DNA of 64,000 bases from Sepioteuthis lessoniana (taxonomy: Eukaryota; Mollusca; Cephalopoda; Myopsida; Loliginidae): positions 7,751,860-7,815,859 of the forward strand of contig OY757904.1 in the NCBI GenBank assembly GCA_963585895.1, read 5' to 3'. The position numbers and the translations under genes are program-made. Position 1 is the stretch's first letter. The number at the start of each line of letters is the position of its first letter. The notes below the pieces were generated by a model. It worked only from the letters and a program-made list of their open reading frames with translations. It searched no databases and was not told the origin of the DNA. Of the stretch, positions 55,745-64,000 are shown piece by piece.

Positions 55745-56165
55745 ATCATGTCGTGCTATAAGCACGGATTACCCTGACTCTCTCTCTCTCTCGCCATTCA
55801 TCTCCATCATTCATTGCTTCCGGCAGGTCTTATAGACTACATCTTGTGTCCGTGTAGATAAGTTCTAGGTGGACGGCTATCAATTGCACATCCATGTGAA
55901 GGGGTCCATAGGAGAACGTCACTTATGAGTTCGTCTTTACTTCTCCAACAGTGTTCCGCATGTCTTGTTTGTCTTATTTGGATGGAATTAGAAATGGGAG
56001 GTAGTAGACCGTACAAATGCTGTTTTGTAGGATGTTGCTTCCAGGATTTGTTCAATATAGCTCGAATCATACTTGTGCAATTCCTGTCTTGCTTTTTCTC
56101 CATACGTTTTGTTAGCGTCCATGTGGTGCATCCATACAGAAGAATTGACATGACACTCAAACCAT
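55745..56165 (-). mobile_element. LINE-B, 3' end (copy 4)
   Basis: The longest clean LINE-B frame. The minus frame ending at 55837 reads SILLYGCTTWTLTKRMEKK, MIRAILNKSWKQHPT, HLYGLLPPIS, RQTRHAEHCWRSKDELIS and DVLLWTPSHG. Its first residues (before about 56165) come from flanking DNA. It closes with an ATGATGTTGATG tail near 55738-55750. No catalytic residues are covered. Confidence 0.85.
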
Positions 56166-56313
56166 ATGTCCAAACTGCATCACCTTTCTCGCAGGAAAAC
56201 ATGGAGTGCGTTCTGCTAAGGTTGGAGTTCTGTGCTCAGTGTTTGAAAATCAGCAACAAAACTCAAAATCGAACTCATAAACAAATAATCAAATAGAATT
56301 ATAATGAATGCAT

Positions 56314-56341
56314 TGATAGATAGATAGATAGATAGATAGAT
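56314..56341. repeat. (GATA)n microsatellite
   Basis: Seven GATA units. Confidence 0.95.
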
Positions 56342-56526
56342 GATCACATCCGCACGGGTGTAGAAATAAGTAGATAATTAAATAAATGAAAAAAAAAAAG
56401 GAATTAAGAGACATTTAAATAGATGGTCAAATGAGAAATGTCAACATCTCAAGTTTTTTCTTTGTTATTACTTTAATTAAAAAAAAAAACATTATTCATA
56501 ATTATGAAGTTATTTTCCATAGACAG

Positions 56527-56530
<4 letters not shown>

Positions 56531-56565
<35 letters not shown>
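56531..56565. repeat. (GA)n microsatellite
   Basis: About 17 GA units. Confidence 0.95.
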
Positions 56566-56567
<2 letters not shown>

Positions 56568-57499
56568 GTCATCTTTCATTTGATTCATAATGTTTATCAA
56601 TATTCAAGTTTCTCAGACTCAGTTTCTGTTCAAAGGAAAATCGAAACGTTATTACTTCTATGTTTAGGATATTTCCTTAAATTGTTCAAATGTTACCAAC
56701 TAAACATATGCTGACATACGGAAAAAGTAAGGTACTACTATGTTAGAAGCTATGGCAGTAAATTCGTATCTCCATTAAAATTCGAATGAATCATGGCGAT
56801 ACGAATTCACGTTTCCAATGTCTGGATAGCAGTTCTTTGACTACTGCGAATGTTCCGATTGTTACAGTGGTGACACTAACGTCAGCATCAATAATAATGT
56901 AACAAATAATTCTACTTTCTGTTCAGCAAATATGTAGAATAGATTTTCTTCTATACACAGGAAATAACTTAATGTCTGACGTAAACGTACTTGTTAAAAA
57001 ATTATAAAATCAACTAAAATATGAAAAGTTAAAGTAGGTGTTACCACTTTAATTGTTGGAGCATTGAAAACAGTCTTAAAGTTCGTTTGAATAAAAGAAC
57101 AACTCTCCAGACGTTATGGAAATCACGATAACCACTGCACAGCTAAATATAGCAAGAATAATGGCAAACAGAAACAGCAAAGAATTCTCTTTTTTTGGGT
57201 GGGTAGTTTACGTTTTTTTCGTATAGAATAGTGGGTACAAACCAGGATTCTGATGAACCGAACGGATTCACAAAAAATTTCTAAAAAATTAGAGCTTGCG
57301 AAAAAAGGGGTTTGTCGGGATATATCAGTAAAATTTGACAAAGAATCTCGATAAAAATTCTTAATATTAGAAAAAGATTCGATATTACATACATTTTGTT
57401 TTTGAAAAAGGTTTCATTTTGTGAAAAACGTCAAACTCTTTCTACTCTTGCCACAAGGAGACAATTTGAGCACCCTTTTGGAGGGGGTAACAATACGCT
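56566..57499. other. AT-rich spacer
   Basis: No gene. A weak inverted pair, AATTCGTATC (56761) and GATACGAATT (about 56798), was seen. Confidence 0.4.
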
Positions 57500-57838
57500 G
57501 ACTGTATCCACTACAGAAGAGTAAACCTCCGAAAGGGGTGTCCTGGGTATGAATTAAACTGAACACAGTGATGAGGCTCAAGTTCTAAAGATCCGGTGTG
57601 TGTGGAGTATCCCTTTATTGCCTTTAATCTCGGCTCCACTCTGACCTGGAGTAGCAGTACTTGTTAGGATACAACTAATTGAACAAATAGATATCTAAAA
57701 ATTTAATAGGAGTACTTTATATAATATAACTATGTGCAAAAAACAAGAAACAACAGAAAAAAATCTAAATATAAACGTACAAAAGGCATAAAATAATCCC
57801 AGACAGGTTGACATATCGTTAAAATCAATCAAGCAAAA
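57500..57838 (+). repeat. Dispersed repeat E, copy 6
   Basis: Head ACGCTGACTGTATCCACTAC, GGGTGTCCTGGGTATGAATT, GACCTGGAGTAGCAGTACTT, then a short middle with ACTATGTGCAAAAAAC, then tail GGCATAAAATAATCCCAGAC and GGTTGACATATCGTTAAAAT. Confidence 0.78.
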
Positions 57839-58038
57839 ACCCTTTTTTGTGAAAAATGTCAAAGCATTTTAATTTTGGCTACAATTTGACAACTTCATGT
57901 GACAATTCCAGAAGCAATAAAGTCATTAAATCTGATTCTTTTTATTTGACTGAAATTAGATAAGATTCTTTATGAGATTATAAAGAATTCTTATTTAATC
58001 AGTTATTCCTTTATATACCACTTTTACCACTTTTTATG

Positions 58039-58041
<3 letters not shown>

Positions 58042-58112
<71 letters not shown>
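58042..58112. repeat. (TA)n array
   Basis: About 35 TA units. Confidence 0.97.
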
Positions 58113-58117
<5 letters not shown>

Positions 58118-58218
58118 CAGTGTTGGTTGTCACTAAATCACTTTGTGGGTTTGTGTCGAACCAAGTGCAATATAATATGGAGAGTGTTCAATATCTAGGA
58201 TAGAGCTATTATATAATG
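58113..58218 (+). repeat. (TA)n-flanked short element, copy 2
   Basis: TGTTGGTTGTCACTAAATCA through GGAGAGTGTTCAATATCTAG to GGATAGAGCTATTATATAAT. It matches the reverse complement of 29849-29960 with few differences. (TA)n lies on both sides. Confidence 0.87.
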
Positions 58219-58312
<94 letters not shown>

Positions 58313-58343
58313 CATTATCTATCTATCTATCTATCTATCTATC
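58219..58343. repeat. (TA)n, (ATT)n, (ATCT)n compound array
   Basis: (TA)n at about 58222-58271, (ATT)n to 58311, (ATCT)n to 58343. Ile, Leu and Tyr repeat frames cross it. Confidence 0.97.
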
Positions 58344-58879
58344 GTATTACCAGCTTCAAAGATTCGTTCTAATTTTTAATGTATTACGTTCGTGTAATGA
58401 AAAAAAGATTCAAGAGAAGATGCAGAATTCAAGTGTTATTAATGTTAATTGCCTTTGGACGTGAATATTTCTGTGGTTGATAATATGAGACCAAAACTTA
58501 AGCTAAGTCGTAAGAATACAACTATGACAGTAATATTACTAAACTGCACGTTAAATCTGATTATATTGCTGTTGGTGATGATGATGGTGATCTCTTGAAA
58601 AAATACAAATATCTGTTTCTTCGGAAATACTCAATCAGATTATTTCGTTGCAGCTGGATTTTAGAAAGTATTTATTGTTATAAAACTTATACATAATTGT
58701 AAGTAGCAAAACCGTATTCGATCCTTCAAATTTGTGGTGTCAATATTTCCTGGGTTATGTAAATAAGATATTTTACTTAATATCTGTTTGTTCATTTGAA
58801 TCAGTGTGATTAAAATGGAGAATGATATTCTTCTGGTTTGAGAATTCAAGAATGTCTCACATAATATTTACTGTATTAT
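58344..58879. other. Spacer, no feature seen
   Basis: AT-rich sequence without a recognised signal. Confidence 0.4.
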
Positions 58880-59010
58880 TTAGCCTTAGTTAGGCTACCA
58901 GTCAAGGAGAAGGAAAACTGAATTCAAAGCAGCTTTACTTTACTTAAAAATTGGTATTGTGTTACATCATGTCCGTGGTGGAAGTCTTGGATAAATACAT
59001 ACGCAATATT
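58880..59010 (+). mobile_element. SINE-B, 3' half
   Basis: TTAGTTAGGCTACCAGTCA, AAGGAGAAGGAAAACTGAAT, TTGGTATTGTGTTACATCAT. Confidence 0.7.
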
Positions 59011-59015
59011 TACTT

Positions 59016-59345
59016 ACGAGGTGCCTCGATAAAGTATTGAGACTGAAGTCAAATTAGCCGAGACAGAAATGAACAATAAATAAAAGATTTCTTACTTCAA
59101 ATTTGTACATTTGCCAATCTGCACACTTATTCTAGTGAGTTCTCTTTTGATAGAAGCACATTCGAAACACATGTTTTAAGAAAGATTTTGGGAAGAAGTA
59201 TTGTCGAATTTTTTTAATGTTCCTATGTCATCAAATCTTACCATTGAGATGAATTTTATGGTTAGAAAAGAAAAAAAAATACCATTAAGCTGGGTTTGAG
59301 AATATAGACGGTAGTGAACTTACACAATTCTGAGTTTCACTTAAA
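59016..59345 (-). mobile_element. Mariner C-terminal fragment with 3' end (family beta)
   Basis: The plus-strand start TTACGAGGTGCCTCGATAAA and GTATTGAGACTGAAGTC is the terminal repeat. On minus the decayed C-terminal region reads KIHLNGK and SQKSFLKHV-like blocks, preceded by a FFFLF stretch where APCDFFLF would lie. Confidence 0.65.
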
Positions 59346-59529
59346 AATATTATCAAAGATATGAAGAAAGTCCAATTTTTTTCTTTTTTTTAAAAATATA
59401 AGCTCTGACTTGTTTTGATACCATCACTTGATTAAATTTGTAGATCATCTGAGGACACGTCTTCATTAAAATTGTAAATTCCGAAAAGAAAATATTTAAA
59501 GCTTCAGTTTCAACTTTGTTTTATGAAGC

Positions 59530-59531
<2 letters not shown>

Positions 59532-59598
<67 letters not shown>

Positions 59599-59654
59599 CC
59601 TTCACATGAGCAGGATGTGATATAAGCTCAAATTTTTAAGCTGGGTTTAACAGG

Positions 59655-59716
<62 letters not shown>
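59532..59716. repeat. Two (TA)n arrays around a SINE-B scrap
   Basis: (TA)n at 59532-59594 and 59656-59716 enclose 59595-59655, a minus-strand SINE-B 3' fragment (CACATGAGCAGGATGTGATA, AAGCTGGGTTTAACAGG). Confidence 0.88.
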
Positions 59717-59719
<3 letters not shown>

Positions 59720-60411
59720 CGTCATCAAAAAGTTTCAAGATTGAATCTTAATTTAAAATCTAAATGAAGACGTGCCAAGCGGATCAACTCATTTCATAAA
59801 ATGATATTATTTAGACAAGGATATACATCAATGAGCAAGGTTGCGTAATTAATAAAGATAATACTTTGTTTTCAAAGAAGTGCTACATTCCACATGTATA
59901 GAAGTTGTACTGAAGACCTTTGCCATGCTGGAAAAACCTAAATAGTCATTCTAGATATTCTGTGAACCGAAAAAAAAATCTCTTCCTTTGTCTTCTTTGA
60001 AGAGAACTGTTCAAATATTTGTAAGGCTGAGAACATCATCTAACAAGTACGTTACGGGGAGACCCAAACCTATTATACCAAGAACAAAAGATATCAAAAG
60101 AAAACTAATTTTAAGAAACAGGAATTTTCCTGATTCTTAGAATTAGTTTTCCTCAGACATATTTTTCAATTCTCCCGGGAATTTAAAACTATTAAAAATA
60201 TTTGTGTATCTGAACAATGTGTACCAAAAACTCCTGTGTTCCTAAAATTTCAAGAAGTAGCCTCTTTTTGTTCGCATTTTTACAGAAAATATTGGTCTTA
60301 ACAAGCGATCTTCTGCGACGAAAGCAGATTTGACCTTATCAACGATGTTCTTGAAAATTGTTCCGGAAGATCTGGTAAAAAATATCATTCTGATTATTTG
60401 ATTTCGATAGT
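59717..60411. other. Spacer, no feature seen
   Basis: CGTCATCAAAAAGTTTCAAG at 59721 looks like a mariner terminal repeat. A weak inverted repeat (AAAACTAATTTTAAGAA, TTCTTAGAATTAGTTTT) lies near 60098-60151. Confidence 0.4.
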
Positions 60412-60643
60412 CAAATGTAGAGGGCTTTCCAGCCAAATGTAGAGGCACTTTCCAGCCAAATATAGAGGCACTTTCCAGCCAAATGTAGAGGCACTTTCCA
60501 GCCAAATGTAGAGGCACTTTCCAGCCAAATGTAGAGGGCTTTCCAGCCAAATGTAGAGGCACTTTCCAGCCAAATGTAGAGGCACTTTCCAGCCAAATAT
60601 AGAGGCACTTTCCAGCCAAATGTAGGGGCACTTTCCAGCCAAA
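60412..60643. repeat. 23-bp minisatellite, about ten copies
   Basis: The unit is ACTTTCCAGCCAAATGTAG plus AGGC, with two 22-bp variants (GAGGGCTTTCCAG). Because 23 is not a multiple of three, all three minus frames stay open and give the same peptide motif (GWKVPLHLAGKCLYIWLE) in rotation. Confidence 0.95.
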
Positions 60644-60858
60644 GAGCATTTCAGAGCTAATTAAGTGTGGAAGGTAAATATTATAAATAATGAAAAATAC
60701 CAGGCTTTACTATTATGGATTGTTTTTCATTTCCTTGAGAATGGGAATGTTGTCTTAGGGCCAGGCAATCCTCCTTGTCCTTATCCTAAGCCCAATAGAA
60801 ATTAACAGACAGAAGGCAGCTTTGTAACCCTATTCATATTCCTAAGGTCGGCTATCTT

Positions 60859-60860
60859 AC

Positions 60861-60902
<42 letters not shown>
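60859..60902. repeat. (TA)n then (GA)n
   Basis: (TA)n at 60859-60880 and (GA)n at 60881-60902. Confidence 0.95.
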
Positions 60903-60908
60903 CGAGAG

Positions 60909-60988
60909 AAATATAAATGTATCTATTTAAGAAAGAATGAATGAACTACATTTCATTCATTCATTCTTAAATAGATACATTTATATTT
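60909..60988. repeat. Near-perfect inverted repeat
   Basis: About 36-bp arms (AAATATAAATGTATCTATTT at the left, its complement AAATAGATACATTTATATTT at the right) enclose a 6-bp loop. A GAAT/ATTC repeat of different length near the loop is the main mismatch. Confidence 0.92.
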
Positions 60989-61559
60989 TTTTACAAAGAA
61001 AGTGTTTGAATGCATTTTTTTACGTATCTCACAAAGACCTTTCAACCATTGCTGGTCGTTTTCAAGGTCACAAATAGAGATGTAATGTTTTTATAAAAAA
61101 TATTTGAAAATACTTAAAGATAAGGCTATATAAACAAAAAACCTGCATTAGGTATTTCGGCCTATGAACTTACACGTGAAATTTATTCATTGATTAATAA
61201 ACAATACGGACTCAAATTATTTACATGTTTTAACTCGTGAAAAATATAAATTAACATTTATGACGCATAAAAAGCCAAAATAAAAAACACAATAGAGTTT
61301 TTGCTTTTGAAAATTCCCAATGGTGTTTGAAATGTATTTCGAATATAGGTATGAGCAAATTGTACAATGCACATGTATCAATCACTGTATTATTGTTGAA
61401 GAACAAGAGAAAATTACTGAAATATTAAATAAAGGCTTGTTTATGTGCCAAACTTGCTTAATAAAAAACTGGAAATTATATATATATATATATACATGCA
61501 GGATGTGGAAGCAAAATTAGGAATATTCTAGTATAATAATAAACGACTCTATTATAAAA
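60989..61559. other. Spacer, no feature seen
   Basis: AT-rich. CTGCATTAGGTATTTCGGCC at about 61144 resembles part of the unclassified insertion at 52.27 kb. Confidence 0.35.
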
Positions 61560-61755
61560 CAAGATTAATTTTTATCTAAAAAAATAAAAGACAAAATAAG
61601 AAGATTGTTCCAAAACAGTAAATTTACTCAATATGGCCACGATTTTTTAAATTGTTGTATCAACACGCCTTCGAAACGATTTGCATTCCTTCAAAATAAG
61701 TTCTTCAGATATTTTATTTCATTCCTCCTCTATAACAGTCTTAAACGAACCAATG
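61560..61755 (-). pseudogene. Tc1-like transposase C-terminal scrap (tentative)
   Basis: On minus, VIEEE, KISEELILKECKSFRRRVDT and a KFTVLE-like stretch resemble the end of Tc1-family transposases, where W..I......C..S..RR...V precedes the stop. It is short and frame-broken. Confidence 0.4.
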
Positions 61756-61774
61756 ATTATATAAGCACTTGATT

Positions 61775-61866
61775 AACATTTACAAGCAAATCATTTGCAA
61801 TAAGTAATAATGATATAAGCACTTGGCACATGGTTCCTTCTTAAGTTTCTTTAACTCTTCAAAATA
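61775..61866 (-). repeat. Inverted, internally deleted copy of 62322-62645
   Basis: AACATTTACAAGCAAATCAT to AATAATGATATA and then AGCACTTGGCACATGGTTCC to AACTCTTCAAAA are the exact reverse complements of two separated blocks at 62322-62372 and 62600-62641. Confidence 0.9.
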
Positions 61867-62321
61867 ATTCAATAAAGATATTTTTTCGTTGAGAAAATTT
61901 TCCAACACTCCTTGCAGAATAATTGTCAATAAAGATCACCAATGCTGAACAATCTCCTTAATTAAGGCTACTAATTGAATTAAGTCCAGTAACAAAATGC
62001 GCACAAAAAAGCAATCAGGATTTTTTTTTTGGGGGGGGGGTTGTTGTCTTTATTTTGTTATAAAAATGGCTGTAAAAGTGTTCGTGTTTATAAAAAAATA
62101 TCTACTGCTGATATATAAGGACAGGCATTTATGTGACTATCTATTGTTCAATTTTCATCGATAAGGGATGTACGAGGATCGGTTGAAAAGTTCATTGGCT
62201 GACCAAGATACTATCATGGATGTGACCATATACAAATAAGAAAATTGCATCAAAGTCACCGACGCTACTCCAGTAGAGCACGTTTAAAACCTAACATCTA
62301 AATGAAACTTAAAGTAACGAA
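61867..62321. other. Spacer with T10G10 run and a lone mariner end
   Basis: A run of about ten T then ten G lies at 62021-62040. TACGAGGATCGGTTGAAAAG at 62170 resembles a mariner terminal repeat and 5' leader, with no transposase after it. Confidence 0.45.
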
Positions 62322-62645
62322 CTTTTGAAGAGTTAAAGAAACTTAAGAAGAAACCATGTGCCAAGTGCGTTGGAGTACGGTATGAATGTGTGAAGTTGTT
62401 TGTGAGTTTCAAGGTTCTAGGACATTCTATTTTTGGTTGATCTGAGAACTTTTCAGCATATTTCGTATGAGACTAATCAGCAAGCATTGATCTTACAAAG
62501 AAATGAACTGTTGAATTTAGAATTGTACCATGAAAGAGAAATGGACCGAATCAATTCCACACAAAACATTAAAGAATTATCTTTGAAATTTTTCCATTAT
62601 TATCCTCATGATTATATCATTGTTACTTATTGCAAATGATTTGCT
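62322..62645 (+). repeat. Longer partner of the inverted pair
   Basis: Its outer blocks (CTTTTGAAGAGTTAAAGAAA..., and ...GATTTGCTTGTAAATGTT) match 61775-61866 inverted. About 230 bp between them is present only here and includes a 68-residue open frame (62433-62639) with no recognised family. Confidence 0.85.
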
Positions 62646-63917
62646 TGTAAATGTTAGTACACTATCAAGTCAGTTATCAAGAGAAATTATTTCAAAGCAA
62701 GAATTACAAACGCTTTTTTGAGGAGTGACACCCCCTTAAATTTTTAACCAATTAAATTGACTCAAACCAAAATGTTTGAGTGTGAATTTATTCCTTTTAA
62801 TATTTGAGGAAACCTTTCCAAATCAACAATAAGACTAAAGTATATTGTTATGGATTCATGACCTAATTTTGCACCTGCATGAAGAAAACTTATTAATTAA
62901 CAAATAATTAGATTAGATAAATAATCAAAATTATCTAATTTGCATCTGTACAGGTGTTTCCGTAAAAACATACATTTTTCTTACCCATGAGTCAAGGTCA
63001 ACCAAATAATCCATAAGAATTTTTTTTAGCAGAAAATAAAAATCTCTCTGAAGTTTGCTTTTGTTCCTTTTTTTCAACAATGCCTTTTGCAGATAAGACA
63101 AAACTCGATTAGTTTTGTGAAGAACAGTTTTTTTTTTCTAGACAATCAATTTTTTAACAGTCTATTTGTAGAATAGTCTAATAGTAGAATTTCAATAGTC
63201 TAACAGCAGAAGCTAATTTTTTCAACTATCAAATAGTAATTGTACACATAAATGAAGAAATAGTTGTAAAAAATACATAACTGAAAACTTGAATAGAAAA
63301 CTCAAAAATGAAATCGCGATCATGATGTTAATGGCATGATACCAACATAATATGAAATAAAAAATAATTTAGTTTTACTGCTTAATGATACCTATTCCAC
63401 CATTTGCAAAATTATAATTATAAATTATTGATATATAAATTAGTGTTGGGATTTAAGAAGAAAAAGATGGAACTAAAAATCAGCATACAATCAAATTCCT
63501 TAGATATCAATATTTAAGTTTAAACTTTTATAGATTATTGAATAACTATTCCTCTCATCAATAGGACAAGAAAAACCATTTCTAGTGACATTTTTGTTCT
63601 GGGAATTATCTCGTAATGGATGACAGGAAGTACTTGAAAGATTGGCCAAAATTTAAAACAATTCTTCTGTCTAGTTACGAATGAAGCAGACTTGTTAAAT
63701 CATTGCCATCAATTGCCAGTTGTATAAACAATAGATTGAATAACTTTAACAGTTCTGCGTTTATGAAACTTGTGTTTAATGTTCTCGGGGTATTTTTGTC
63801 GCGTTTCACTTTAAACATAAATAGCACTTTCCTAATCAAGCGAAATTTTATCGAGAAAGAAGAGAGTCAATTGCAATATTATATGACAGTTAGATTAAGC
63901 CTTTTCTTTTCTCTTAC

Positions 63918-63919
<2 letters not shown>
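62646..63919. other. AT-rich spacer, no feature seen
   Basis: No gene or dispersed repeat was recognised. Confidence 0.4.

Positions 63920-63975
<56 letters not shown>
63920..63975. repeat. (TA)n array
   Basis: About 28 TA units. Confidence 0.97.
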
Positions 63976-63977
<2 letters not shown>

Positions 63978-64000
63978 GATAATAATTATAGCTCTATCCT
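63976..64000 (-). repeat. (TA)n-flanked short element, copy 3 (cut by window end)
   Basis: AATTATAGCTCTATCCT matches the start of copy 1 in the same orientation (AATAGCTCTATCCT at 29852). It again sits directly after a (TA)n array. The rest lies beyond the window. Confidence 0.6.

Noticed and set aside
60242-60649. Open frame encoding a repetitive GWKVPLHLAGK protein
   Set aside because: It is a translation of the 23-bp minisatellite. All three frames give the same motif, with no sign of selection for one.
62021-62040. G-quadruplex from the T10G10 run
   Set aside because: A single G run without three partners nearby. More likely a homopolymer slippage site.
62433-62639. 68-codon frame as a small gene
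   Set aside because: It lies in the part of a repeat present only in the longer arm. No family was recognised and there is no codon evidence.

Overview
The window reads as repeat-rich, AT-rich eukaryotic DNA with no recognisable host exon, operon or RNA gene. It is best explained as intergenic or intronic sequence from a mollusc, most likely a cephalopod of octopus type. That assignment is an inference from recalled resemblance: a mariner with a GGDYFEGD-like end, a Penelope-like retroelement, a non-LTR element with a restriction-like endonuclease, several tRNA-derived SINEs, and very many (TA)n, (CA)n, (GA)n and (TAA)n arrays. No database search was possible.

Layout. At 1-12.6 kb there are two deleted mariner copies (1.05-1.76, 9.2-9.67 kb), scattered SINEs, and fragments of one non-LTR element ('LINE-B'). 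At 12.6-14.2 kb a LINE-B 3' end meets an inverted fragment of a second non-LTR element ('R4-like'), which holds a nested SINE with a target-site duplication and a 24-bp minisatellite grown from its endonuclease codons. At 17.3-23.1 kb lies one long decayed R4-like copy followed by a head-to-tail series of seven truncated copies separated by (TAA)n tracts. At 23-38 kb there are SINEs, mariner C-terminal scraps, a hAT relic at 30.6-31.1 kb and long (TA)n arrays. At 38.7-41.1 kb is a 2.2 kb Penelope-like element on the minus strand with a mutated RT active site and a hairpin at its 5' end. At 44.3-45.4 kb two R4-like 3' ends stand head to head. At 48-54 kb there are duplicated segments, mariner scraps and a 67-bp tandem repeat split by a SINE. 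At 54-64 kb there are a MITE candidate, a LINE-B fragment, a 23-bp minisatellite, fold-back repeats and further copies of a small element embedded in (TA)n.

Five dispersed families recur and are labelled here. SINE-A has the tRNA-like head CCTCGTGGTGTAATGG. SINE-B has the head GTAATGGTTATCGTCG and shares a central domain with A. SINE-C ends in AGTTGGCGACCATAG on the strand shown. SINE-D is a short tRNA-like fragment. Repeat E is about 350-560 bp with internal repeats and a 3' tail like that of A. Every coding trace is broken by stops, frameshifts or deletions, so the window looks like a transposon graveyard with no intact autonomous element. Most open frames longer than 60 codons are translated microsatellites or antisense of transposons.
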